The position numbers and the translations under genes are program-made. The notes beneath the pieces were generated by a model. It searched no databases and was not told the DNA's origin. It saw only the letters and a program-made list of their open reading frames with translations. Source: Erysipelotrichaceae bacterium (lineage in GTDB: Bacteria > Bacillota_I > Bacilli_A > Erysipelotrichales > Erysipelotrichaceae). Taken from it: a stretch of DNA of 47,611 nt. The DNA is taken from the NCBI GenBank assembly GCA_016280635.1, contig JAEEHC010000060.1, forward strand, positions 1 through 47,611, read 5' to 3'. Position 1 is the first letter of the stretch. Every line of letters starts with the position of its first letter. Shown here piece after piece: positions 8,495 to 15,315 of this stretch.

Positions 8495-8507
8495 GAGGAG
8501 GCAGACC

Positions 8508-9209
8508 ATGACCTATATCAAGGATGAATACGAAGTAATCTACAATGAAAAGACGATAGGGTACTATTATGTAATGTCAGACAGCACCATAAGATACAGT
8601 ACGGCCTGGGGTTGCCCCTGGGACATTGAAGAACAGCTGAAAGAGCTCGGCCTTGATAAGGAGCGGGAAAGCCAGAAACCCCTGAAAGTCTTCACGAACA
8701 TCATCAAGCCAAAAAACCGCGTTCCTGGACGGCGGAAAATCATTTATCAGAAAGATAATCTGCGTCTGGAGCGCTATCCCCGGGAAACGGGCGAACGCTT
8801 CAGCGTTTACCGCCGGTCAGCGGAAAAAGGTGAATCGGATTACTCGCCGCTGGAGCACGATGCTCCCCATCGCGAGGGGCCAAATACTCCGGAAGGCATG
8901 CGTGAATGGGCTTCATGGTATGCCTTCAACAAGATGGATGACGGCACCTATGAAGCGGAACTGGATGAAGCCTGGTGCTGGGGCGGCGGTCATAATGACG
9001 GCGGCACGATGCACCGGGAAATACCCGAAGAATGGTTTGAACTTCCCTATGAGCAGTTTCTGGAAGAAGTAGTAACGCTGGCCGCGGCTGGTCACTATGG
9101 CTTTACCGCGGAGATGCTGATGGAGAAAGAGGGATTGAGAGGATTCTTCGGCTTTGACGAACAGGGAAAGGCGGAAACGCTTGAACAGGGAAAACCATCT
9201 GATCTTTGA
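8508..9209 (+). CDS. conserved-looking protein of unknown function
   Basis: 233 residues. GAGAGGAGG at 8492-8500 decides ATG 8508 over the in-frame ATG at 8487. The protein is soluble, rich in Trp, Tyr, Glu and Gly (YSTAWGCPWDIEEQL, WCWGGGHNDGGTMH) and has no motif I can assign. The Trp/Gly-rich middle with two His could bind a ligand or metal, which is speculation. Its 3' end overlaps the start of the following methyltransferase by about 30 bases, and it starts 13 bases after the TfoX-N gene, so all three are likely one transcript. Confidence 0.7.
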   Translation: MTYIKDEYEVIYNEKTIGYYYVMSDSTIRYSTAWGCPWDIEEQLKELGLDKERESQKPLKVFTNIIKPKNRVPGRRKIIYQKDNLRLERYPRETGERFSVYRRSAEKGESDYSPLEHDAPHREGPNTPEGMREWASWYAFNKMDDGTYEAELDEAWCWGGGHNDGGTMHREIPEEWFELPYEQFLEEVVTLAAAGHYGFTAEMLMEKEGLRGFFGFDEQGKAETLEQGKPSDL

Positions 9210-9972
9210 TTCCGTGGCTCAGGATTATCAGCTGATGAGACCGGGTTATCCCGACCAGCTGTATCAGGAGATTTTTTCCTATTGCCCGCTAAGCAAACAT
9301 AGTACAGTAGCAGAGATAGGCATCGGCAGCGGACAGGCGACAACTCCTTTTCTTAAGACAGGCAGCCGTCTGACAGCCATCGAACCGGGCAGCAAATTTG
9401 CGCAGATGTGTATGCAGAAGTTTGGTGGATATGAAGCCTTTTCCCTGCTTAATTGCCGTTTTGAGGAGGCACAGCTTGCTGAGGAATCTTTTGATCTGGT
9501 TTACTCGGCTTCAGCTTTTCACTGGATTGAGGAAAACAGCGGTTATGAGAAGGTCTTCAGAATACTGAAGAGCGGCGGGGCCTTTGCACGCTTTGCCAAT
9601 CATCCCCTGCCGGCAGCCGATGACCCAACGCTGGCGCAGGACATTCAGAAACTCTATGAGACATATTATTATCCGCATTTCAACAGAAAGCCTGAAGCTC
9701 CCCGGCGCTTCAGCAAACAGCAGGCGGCCGAACTGGCGGAGAAAGCGGGAGAACATGGTTTTATCGATATTTGCCATCAGCTCTTTCAGAGCAAGAGAAG
9801 ATTGAGCGCTGTTCAGTACACCCGGCTATTGGGAACCTATTCCGATCACCTGATGCTGCCGGAAGCGGTGAGAAGGGAATTCTTCCTCAGAATTGAACAG
9901 GCAGTCAATGATCACGGCGGCCGGATTTTCATTGCGGACACCATTGATCTGGAAATGGCCAGAAAACCGTAA
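9181..9972 (+). CDS. class I SAM-dependent methyltransferase (Methyltransf_11/25 type)
   Basis: 263 residues from TTG 9181, which gives the family-like N-terminus NHLIFDSVAQDYQLMRPGYP and has AAAGG upstream; TTG 9154 is an alternative that adds nine residues. Motif I is VAEIGIGSGQAT, the SAM ribose-binding acid is E in LTAIEPGS, and SFDLVYSASAFHWI is the post-I/II region. Such proteins methylate small molecules; substrate unknown. The 5' end overlaps the preceding gene, and the short direct repeat GAACAGGGAAA occurs at 9159 and 9183 around the two possible starts. Confidence 0.85.
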   Translation: MNRENHLIFDSVAQDYQLMRPGYPDQLYQEIFSYCPLSKHSTVAEIGIGSGQATTPFLKTGSRLTAIEPGSKFAQMCMQKFGGYEAFSLLNCRFEEAQLAEESFDLVYSASAFHWIEENSGYEKVFRILKSGGAFARFANHPLPAADDPTLAQDIQKLYETYYYPHFNRKPEAPRRFSKQQAAELAEKAGEHGFIDICHQLFQSKRRLSAVQYTRLLGTYSDHLMLPEAVRREFFLRIEQAVNDHGGRIFIADTIDLEMARKP

Positions 9973-10045
9973 GCAGCGAAAAAACTGCAAAAATGATGAA
10001 ATATTTAGGAAAGTACTTGTTGAATTATCAATTTAATAGTGATAA

Positions 10046-10051
10046 TATAAT
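10046..10051 (+). promoter_or_regulatory. -10 element for tRNA-Lys
   Basis: TATAAT nine bases before the mature tRNA, in an AT-rich stretch with TTGTTGAAT about 20 bases further upstream as a loose -35. Confidence 0.5.
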
Positions 10052-10060
10052 TAAGCAACT

Positions 10061-10136
10061 GCTTGAATAGCTCAGATGGTAGAGCAACTGACTCTTAATC
10101 AGTGGGTCTAGGGTTCGAGTCCCTATTCGAGCACCA
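10061..10136 (+). tRNA. tRNA-Lys (anticodon CTT)
   Basis: Cloverleaf: acceptor GCTTGAA with TTCGAGC, D arm AGCTCAGATGGTAGAGCA, anticodon stem ACTGA/TCAGT with loop CTCTTAA, T arm GGGTTCGAGTCCC, discriminator A and an encoded CCA at 10134-10136. Loop positions 34-36 read CTT, decoding AAG. It is followed by its own terminator. Confidence 0.97.
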
Positions 10137-10144
10137 TTTGAATT

Positions 10145-10171
10145 AAAAACCGGAGTAATCCGGTTTTTTTC
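10145..10171 (+). terminator. terminator of tRNA-Lys
   Basis: AAAAACCGGA, loop GTAA, TCCGG and a run of seven T. The hairpin is nearly identical to the one at 12303. Confidence 0.92.
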
Positions 10172-10254
10172 TTTGCTATTCCTGTCATAATATGTGCTTT
10201 TAAATATACTTTGGAGCATTGATTAATGCTGCACTACCAAAGCACGACGAAAAG

Positions 10255-10274
10255 AATCAGTTGTTCAACTGATT
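10255..10274. repeat. perfect 20-base inverted repeat
   Basis: AATCAGTTG-TT-CAACTGATT: two 9-base arms with a 2-base centre, just before a 49-codon frame. It could be an operator or a small hairpin; there is no strong T-run. Confidence 0.6.
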
Positions 10275-10277
10275 TTA

Positions 10278-10427
10278 ATGCGAAACAAAAAAAGGCGACA
10301 TTTAAAGTTGTATCAGTATAAGGATTATATAAAGTACTTGTTTGAAGATTATAAACGATTTGAAGATATTCACTTAAAACACTTCGAACCATCGAACTAT
10401 CAAAAAATAATAATTGATGAATCATAG
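10278..10427 (+). CDS. small unknown ORF (49 residues)
   Basis: ATG 10278 to TAG 10427. The product is basic and aromatic (YQYKDYIKYLFEDYKRFEDI) with plausible helical patterning, but there is no ribosome binding site: a 20-base palindrome lies immediately upstream instead. It may be the surviving 3' end of a longer gene or a chance frame. Base composition is AT-rich like the rest of this island. Confidence 0.3.
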   Translation: MRNKKRRHLKLYQYKDYIKYLFEDYKRFEDIHLKHFEPSNYQKIIIDES

Positions 10428-10611
10428 TTCAATTAGAGTGGAGTTAATCCATAATAGTTGTGAAGAACAGAGAAAGATCGCAGCTGGAAAAGATGAATTT
10501 GTATTCAGAAAGGTTAAGCAAAAAATCACAACAAGATGTTGTTGTGGAGTGAAAAGCAGGGCAATAAAATTTGTTAGCAGAGAGATTGACGATGTTAATA
10601 TTGAGGATTAA
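10417..10611 (+). CDS. small unknown ORF (64 residues)
   Basis: ATG 10417 to TAA 10611, overlapping the end of the previous short frame. It contains a CCC triplet (TRCCCGVKSRAIKF) and ends in acidic residues. No clear ribosome binding site and no recognised family. Weakly supported; possibly a decayed gene piece. Confidence 0.3.
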   Translation: MNHSSIRVELIHNSCEEQRKIAAGKDEFVFRKVKQKITTRCCCGVKSRAIKFVSREIDDVNIED

Positions 10612-10635
10612 AATCTCCATATAAAAGGTTGTTTG

Positions 10636-10920
10636 GTGAGAATCGTGCTTACAAATCGAGAGTGTGGCATCTTAGCTGCTGATAAGGCAGTTGAGTTATT
10701 TGGCCGCGAATACTTAAAAGAGAACAAAGAGAATATGTGTCTTGCCAGATGTGACTTTGGCGATGAGTTCATGGTGTTTTTTGGTATAAAGACAACAACA
10801 GATACACCGAAGCTTAAGCCAAATAAAAAAGGATGGACAGTATATGCCGAGATATATGTTAACAAAGAAACAGGCAGTATATATGTTAAAGATTATCAAA
10901 CAGAGTGTGAAGTAATCTAG
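10636..10920 (+). CDS. small unknown protein (94 residues), possible immunity-like fold
   Basis: GTG 10636 is taken as start because AAAAGG ends seven bases before it. The sequence has a helix (AADKAVELFGREYLKENK) followed by strands (CDFGDEFMVFFGI) and ends WTVYAEIYVNKETGSIYVKDY. The ending 'tryptophan strand, then K-E-T-G turn and strand' recalls small PepSY- or Imm35/YrhB-like immunity folds, an inference with no diagnostic residue. It belongs to a group of small AT-rich genes in one direction after tRNA-Lys. Confidence 0.5.
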   Translation: MRIVLTNRECGILAADKAVELFGREYLKENKENMCLARCDFGDEFMVFFGIKTTTDTPKLKPNKKGWTVYAEIYVNKETGSIYVKDYQTECEVI

Positions 10921-11040
10921 TTTTGTTTGCTAGCTAGAACCGATGAATTAGATACAGTTTCATCAGTACCTAAATAAGTAAAAATGGGGAAATCTCATGA
11001 TAGCGCTATTCAATGTATGAAAAACAGATAATTTAATGTT

Positions 11041-11292
11041 ATGAAAAAGACAGAAAGGATTTGGACTGATATTCTTCTAGCGTTTGATGATCAGTATCAA
11101 AAAGATAACCAAGGACGTTATATTAACCACAATAATATACCTTTTGTTGTTGACTGTTTGAAGAATACCGGAGCAATTGTGGTTGAATATCAAGACAATT
11201 ACGAGGATGGAGATTTATACTTCATTTCTGATTATGATAGTATTCAGAGTCTAGTTGAGGATGTAAGAGAAGAAATTGACACGGCAACATAA
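11041..11292 (+). CDS. small acidic unknown protein (83 residues)
   Basis: ATG 11041 to TAA 11292. Acidic protein rich in Asp, Tyr and Asn (IWTDILLAFDDQYQKDNQG; DGDLYFISDYDSIQSLVED). The ribosome binding site is poor. The acidic character and small size fit an immunity protein or anti-toxin-like product, but no toxin gene is present next to it, so this is only a possibility. Neighbours are other small genes in the same direction. Confidence 0.5.
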   Translation: MKKTERIWTDILLAFDDQYQKDNQGRYINHNNIPFVVDCLKNTGAIVVEYQDNYEDGDLYFISDYDSIQSLVEDVREEIDTAT

Positions 11293-11331
11293 AACCTATA
11301 TATACAGATGAGCTCACTAAAAAGGTAATTT

Positions 11332-11532
11332 ATGACAGTAATTAAACAGATTTCAAGAAATGAGTATACGGTCATAATACTCGATCAAGAGTATCCTTTT
11401 GAACGGTTTAACACTATTTATGTTGATGGTAGAAAACTAAAGCCTGAGGTTGTTTATGGGACGAGAGATTGCATCGCAGTAAAGGCCAAAGGAAGTTTTG
11501 TTGGTAAGGAAGTGCTTTTTGCATATGAATAG
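11332..11532 (+). CDS. small beta-rich unknown protein (66 residues)
   Basis: ATG 11332 preceded by AAAGGT at good spacing. The product is predicted mostly strand (NEYTVIILDQEYPFERFNTI; GSFVGKEVLFAYE) without signal peptide or cysteines. Family not recognised. It is followed 57 bases later by the next small gene and shares the AT-rich composition. Confidence 0.5.
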   Translation: MTVIKQISRNEYTVIILDQEYPFERFNTIYVDGRKLKPEVVYGTRDCIAVKAKGSFVGKEVLFAYE

Positions 11533-11589
11533 GTTTGTAAACTGTTGCGGGAATAATAAAGAGTGCTTGCTAATTGGAGGTGGCTTCAG

Positions 11590-11946
11590 GTGAAGAAAAG
11601 AATTGTCATTAAAAGAATGACTAAGGAAGAAAAAAGAGAGTTTAGAGAATGGTTAAGAAAACGCAGGGCTTCTTATGCGGACTTTATTGATAGGATCACA
11701 TGCCCTATATATCCAATCCCAATTACTTTGGAAGAAGCAAAGGCCATTAACAGAAAAAGGAATGAAGAAAGGGGAATGGTTGTAGAAGAAAGAGATGTAT
11801 ATACTGTTGACGTCGAATATATAAAGAAAAAACAAGCGGGAACATTAACTGACGAAGAAAAAGAAAGACATAGAAAAGGCTTGGAAGAAGCAATGAAATG
11901 GTTTGCCGAGCACAATTTGAAGCTTCCAAAGCATTTGCAAAAATAG
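11590..11946 (+). CDS. small charged unknown protein (118 residues)
   Basis: GTG 11590 is chosen over upstream starts because GGAGGTGG (11577-11583) lies at correct spacing. Highly charged, helical: KRMTKEEKREFREWLRKRRA at the N-terminus and DEEKERHRKGLEEAMKWFAE near the C-terminus, with a Pro/Ile stretch TCPIYPIPITLEEA between. No family recognised; the helical basic character could suit a protein- or nucleic-acid-binding role. A terminator overlaps its stop codon, closing the small-gene cluster. Confidence 0.6.
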   Translation: MKKRIVIKRMTKEEKREFREWLRKRRASYADFIDRITCPIYPIPITLEEAKAINRKRNEERGMVVEERDVYTVDVEYIKKKQAGTLTDEEKERHRKGLEEAMKWFAEHNLKLPKHLQK

Positions 11947-11965
11947 CACAGATAAGGTGCTTTTT
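11945..11965 (+). terminator. terminator closing the small-gene cluster
   Basis: AGCAC, seven-base loop, GTGCT and TTTTT; the first arm begins in the stop codon of the gene ending at 11946. Confidence 0.85.
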
Positions 11966-12071
11966 ATATGGTGAGAATTCATTTTTCATTCTATGTTTCG
12001 TCATATAATATCAGTAGGAAATCAAGACTGGAAAGACCAATGGCCTGACCGGTACTTAAAGGGGATATGCT

Positions 12072-12407
12072 ATGAAAAGACTGTTCTTAATTTCGGTAAC
12101 ACTAATGATGCTGCTGAGCGTTATCGCATATACACCGGTAAAGGCCGAGGATGAAACCTCAGTTCCGGAGATCCAGCTTGGCGCTGATGCCCTCCAGAGA
12201 AAAGCCATCGTCTGGTTTGGCAGTTTAAGAGGTATTGATAATCTTGCCAGTGGCTGGAGAGTGTTGAAAGACAGAGAAGAAAAGAAAACCAATAAGAAAG
12301 ACAAACCGGAGAGATCCGGTTTTCTGATGCTCTTCAAGAGGTTGTTCACGTTTGGAAATGAATGTATAATTTTAATAGGAAAACAGGCCGCTGCCAGCAA
12401 GGAATAA
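12072..12407 (+). CDS. predicted secreted small protein, 3' end abnormal
   Basis: 111 residues. Residues 1-25 (MKRLFLISVTLMMLLSVIAY then TPVKAED) form a standard signal peptide with an Ala-x-Ala-like cleavage region, so the product is exported. The following 50 residues are not recognised. GGGG at 12060 and TATAAT at 12004 support expression. The 3' third is suspicious: the frame runs through a perfect terminator hairpin (12303) and through the aldolase promoter (12342-12370). An out-of-frame TAA at 12293, just after an A-rich tract, is where the gene would end if one base were gained or lost, so a frameshift or sequencing error is likely. Confidence 0.6.
   Translation: MKRLFLISVTLMMLLSVIAYTPVKAEDETSVPEIQLGADALQRKAIVWFGSLRGIDNLASGWRVLKDREEKKTNKKDKPERSGFLMLFKRLFTFGNECIILIGKQAAASKE
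12303..12324 (+). terminator. terminator hairpin inside the reading frame of the secreted protein
   Basis: AAACCGGA, loop GAGA, TCCGGTTT plus T; 19 of 21 bases match the tRNA-Lys terminator. Its position inside an open frame suggests the natural stop lies upstream. Confidence 0.75.
12342..12370 (+). promoter_or_regulatory. sigma-A promoter of the first aldolase gene
   Basis: TTGTTC, 17-base spacer, TATAAT at 12365-12370; predicted transcription start about 55 bases before the aldolase ATG. Confidence 0.75.
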
Positions 12408-12432
12408 TGACTGAGTGGCCTTGGAGGAAAAG

Positions 12433-13368
12433 ATGAAATTAGTAACCACAAGAGAAATGTTTAAGAAGGCATACGAAGGCAAGTATGCCATTGGCGCGTT
12501 CAACGTTGATAACATCGACATCATGATGGGCGTTCTGGCCGGCGCGGCCCGGACCAAGTCACCGGTCATCATCGCCGTATCCGAAGGCGCTCTGAAGTAC
12601 ATGCACCCGGCTTACATCAGAGAAGCCATCAAGGCCGCCTGTGAGGAAAACGACATCCCCATCGCCCTGCACCTGGACCACGGCAAGAGCGTGGAAGTCT
12701 GCAAGCAGTGCGTTGATAACGGCTTTACCTCGGTCATGATCGATGCCTCATCCTATGACTTTGAAACCAACATTGCCATGACCAAGGAAGTCGTGGAATA
12801 TGCTCACGCTAAGGATGTTGTCGTTGAGGGCGAACTTGGAGCCATTGCCGGTATTGAGGACGACATCGTCGTTGAAGACAAGTACGGTCAGTTCACTCAT
12901 CCGCAGGATGCCGTGGAATTCGTCCAGCGCACCGGCATTGATTCACTGGCCATCGCCATCGGTACCGCCCATGGTGCCTATAAGTTCAAACCCGGCCAGA
13001 AGCCGCAGCTGCGCTTTGACATCCTGGAAGAGATCACTTCCCTGATGCCGGGATTCCCGCTGGTTCTCCATGGCGCCTCTTCCGTACCGAAGGACCGTCT
13101 GGACATCTTCAATCAGTACGGTGGTAACCTGCCGGCAGCCATCGGTATCCCTGAGGCCATGCTGAGAGAAGCCGCCAGCAAGGGCATCTGCAAGATCAAC
13201 GTCGGAACCGACATCCGGGTCTGCTACTTCGGTCAGGTTCGCAAGGCCTGCGTGGAAAAGCCGGAAAAGTTCGACGGCCGCACCTATCTGGAACCGGGCC
13301 GTCTTGCCGTAGCCGACATGGTTGCTGACAAGATCACCAATGTTCTCGGCAGCAACGACAAGGCCTGA
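12433..13368 (+). CDS. fba: class II fructose-bisphosphate aldolase
   Basis: 311 residues from ATG 12433 behind GGAGGAAAAG. Class II zinc aldolase (FbaA/GatY/KbaY superfamily), cleaving fructose 1,6-bisphosphate to two triose phosphates in the cytosol. Catalytic D82 and zinc ligand H83 are in ALHLDHGKS, E134 is in VEGELGAIAG, and further zinc/phosphate residues are H180 in GTAHGAYKFKPG and H213 in VLHGASSVP. A related tagatose-bisphosphate specificity cannot be excluded. A second aldolase gene with the same VLGSNDKA C-terminus lies at 20710-21675 on the other strand. Own promoter and terminator make it monocistronic. Confidence 0.93.
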   Translation: MKLVTTREMFKKAYEGKYAIGAFNVDNIDIMMGVLAGAARTKSPVIIAVSEGALKYMHPAYIREAIKAACEENDIPIALHLDHGKSVEVCKQCVDNGFTSVMIDASSYDFETNIAMTKEVVEYAHAKDVVVEGELGAIAGIEDDIVVEDKYGQFTHPQDAVEFVQRTGIDSLAIAIGTAHGAYKFKPGQKPQLRFDILEEITSLMPGFPLVLHGASSVPKDRLDIFNQYGGNLPAAIGIPEAMLREAASKGICKINVGTDIRVCYFGQVRKACVEKPEKFDGRTYLEPGRLAVADMVADKITNVLGSNDKA

Positions 13369-13395
13369 TCTTTTCAGAAATCACAAACCAGCACC

Positions 13396-13419
13396 AAGAC
13401 CGGATCACCCGGTCTTTTG
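13396..13419 (+). terminator. terminator of the first aldolase gene
   Basis: AAGACCGG, loop, CCGGTCTTTT, 28 bases after the stop. Confidence 0.88.
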
Positions 13420-13489
13420 TGTGCGCTTAGCCGATAAGGCAAAGAGGGCCAAGATGCGTTATAATGAAAAAAGAAAGAGGTTAATTCTC

Positions 13490-13888
13490 ATGAAGAAATA
13501 TCTGGAATCATACATGTTATCCGGTGTGGTCATGATCATCGTGACCGGAATCAGCGTGCAGTTTGTCAGCAGTCTCCCTCTGATTGGGCGCATTGCCATT
13601 TTAGTGCTTTGCCTCATCTTCAGCGGCTTTGGCGTGTATGTCTTCAACAGATACATGCGCACGGCTCTGGCCAGTCAGCCCGACAAGCCGCTTACCGCGG
13701 GACTTTTGCTGCGTAGCGGGATCATTGCGGCCGGTGCCTGCATGACCTATTTCAGCCTGTCGGATTTTGAGAAAGACCTGCTTCCCTCGATGAACATTCT
13801 GGTGGGAGCACTGGCGCTGGTCAGCCTTGCCTTGCTGGGCTATCACCTTTACCTCTACTACATACAGCTTCGCAACCCGCAGCAGTAG
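13490..13888 (+). CDS. small integral membrane protein, unknown
   Basis: 132 residues from ATG 13490, selected for GAAAGAGG nine bases upstream and a TATAAT at 13460. Four hydrophobic helices lie at about residues 9-28, 33-51, 68-86 and 100-124, separated by short loops; a charged segment (RTALASQPDKPL) follows helix two. No recognised family. The oxidoreductase gene begins 22 bases after its stop and may share its transcript. Confidence 0.7.
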   Translation: MKKYLESYMLSGVVMIIVTGISVQFVSSLPLIGRIAILVLCLIFSGFGVYVFNRYMRTALASQPDKPLTAGLLLRSGIIAAGACMTYFSLSDFEKDLLPSMNILVGALALVSLALLGYHLYLYYIQLRNPQQ

Positions 13889-13910
13889 GCAATGACATAA
13901 GGAGAACAAC

Positions 13911-14870
13911 ATGATCAATTGGGGAATCATCGGCCTGGGTAAAATAGCTTTGCGCTTCAGCCGCTCATTGGAAAACATTGAAGACGGCCGGTTGTATGCC
14001 GTGGCTTCACATCAGCTGGATAAGCTTAGCTATTATGCTGAGCGCTTTGGTGCTGAAAAGCTCTACGACGATTATTCGGCGCTTCTGCGGGACGAAAAGG
14101 TCGATATCGTCTATATAGCCGTGCCGCATAAATGGCATTACCAGTGGGTAATGGAGGCTTTAGAAAATGGCCGCAATGTTCTGTGCGAAAAGCCGGCTGT
14201 GGTCACTTGCGGGCAGGTTAAGGAAGTCTTCGCCCTGGCCCGGGAAAGAAAACTGTTCTACATGGAAGCTATGAAGACCCGCTGCATGCCGCTGGTCAGG
14301 CGCATTCATGAACTCCTTGATTCCGGCAGCATTGGAGATATCAGGGAAATGGAAGTCCATTTCACCGCCAATAATGAGTGGCCAAAAGGACATTACATTT
14401 GGGATAAAGAATATGGCGGCAGCTTTTATGATCAGGGCTGCTATGGCGTTGCCAGCATTGCCGATTATCTGCATGCAGACCCGGAAGGTCTGGATGTTGA
14501 ATGTACGAAGATAAACGGTGTTGATGCTCATACGATGGTTACCTACCGCTATGGCAGCGGAATCAAGGCAATGTGCGAATGCGCCTTCAATGACCCGCAG
14601 AACAAGCGCAGCCTGCTGATTCAGGGAACGAAGGGAACCATCTGGGCGGATTTCTTCTATCGTCCGTCACTATTAAAACTGGAAAATGAGGAAGGCTCTT
14701 TCTCATGGCAGGATGACTATGGTGATGATGATTTCCGCTATGAGATCCGCCATGTTCATGACTGCCTGAAGAGCGGATTGAAGGAAAGCCCATTGATGAA
14801 CCTTGAGGACAGCCTCCGCTATGTCCGCATGATGGAGATGGTCAGGGAAAGGATCGATGAGGAAAGATGA
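13911..14870 (+). CDS. Gfo/Idh/MocA family oxidoreductase
   Basis: 319 residues. The Rossmann NAD(P) loop is GIIGLGKIA (residues 5-13), the family E-K-P motif is E93-K94-P95 in VLCEKPAVV, and the C-terminal sheet domain has GGSFYDQGCYGV, the position of the catalytic D-x2-C/H helix. Such enzymes oxidise or reduce sugars, inositols or biliverdin; the substrate cannot be inferred. AAGGAG precedes ATG 13911. Its stop overlaps the next start as ATGA, indicating translational coupling. Confidence 0.9.
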   Translation: MINWGIIGLGKIALRFSRSLENIEDGRLYAVASHQLDKLSYYAERFGAEKLYDDYSALLRDEKVDIVYIAVPHKWHYQWVMEALENGRNVLCEKPAVVTCGQVKEVFALARERKLFYMEAMKTRCMPLVRRIHELLDSGSIGDIREMEVHFTANNEWPKGHYIWDKEYGGSFYDQGCYGVASIADYLHADPEGLDVECTKINGVDAHTMVTYRYGSGIKAMCECAFNDPQNKRSLLIQGTKGTIWADFFYRPSLLKLENEEGSFSWQDDYGDDDFRYEIRHVHDCLKSGLKESPLMNLEDSLRYVRMMEMVRERIDEER

Positions 14871-15289
14871 TTACCGTTTACCGCAATAATGAACCTCCCT
14901 ACGGTCTGCAGGACATGATCTTTGACCGCATGGAAGTCAAGGACAATAACCTGGTGCTTTTCTTCCCGGAAGGGTTGATCCGCAACGAAGAACCCTACCG
15001 GGTGGTGAATGGCTTTGTGGTGCTGAGTCAGGTCGACTTTGAAAGCAGCTTCGTCCACATTCTCTCCCGCTATGCCATGGTCGGGGAGTTTGAAGGCAAC
15101 AAGATCGAACTGCTGAGATTCATGCGGGACTTCCGCTACCGCGACTTTGAGGTCAGCAATGAATATCACGGCAAGAATTCAACGATATACAAGGGTTATT
15201 TCTCCGTTTTCAATGGCGAGAATCTGGTCGTTGAGGCAATGGTGGAGATCAGCCATAAGGGTGATGTCGTCTATGAGACTCAGGAATAG
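14867..15289 (+). CDS. unknown 140-residue protein coupled to the oxidoreductase
   Basis: Starts in the ATGA overlap with the preceding gene. The product is mainly beta strand with regular aromatic/hydrophobic alternation (NLVLFFPEGLIRNEEPYRVV; YKGYFSVFNGENLVVEAMVE), without cysteines or signal peptide; it looks like a small globular beta-sandwich or barrel. No family recognised. Tight coupling suggests a function related to the oxidoreductase or simple operon carriage; the UvrA-like gene follows 26 bases later. Confidence 0.75.
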   Translation: MITVYRNNEPPYGLQDMIFDRMEVKDNNLVLFFPEGLIRNEEPYRVVNGFVVLSQVDFESSFVHILSRYAMVGEFEGNKIELLRFMRDFRYRDFEVSNEYHGKNSTIYKGYFSVFNGENLVVEAMVEISHKGDVVYETQE

Positions 15290-15315
15290 ATAATGAGATG
15301 GACTGGGGTAAGCGC

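Noticed and set aside
10028-10219. Minus-strand frame over tRNA-Lys containing ARIGTRTLDPLIKS
   Set aside because: This peptide is the antisense of a tRNA gene and appears as a spurious protein in many genomes.
13322-13489. Upstream extension of the small membrane protein frame from 13322
   Set aside because: The extension overlaps the aldolase 3' end and its terminator and lacks a ribosome binding site; the start at 13490 has one.
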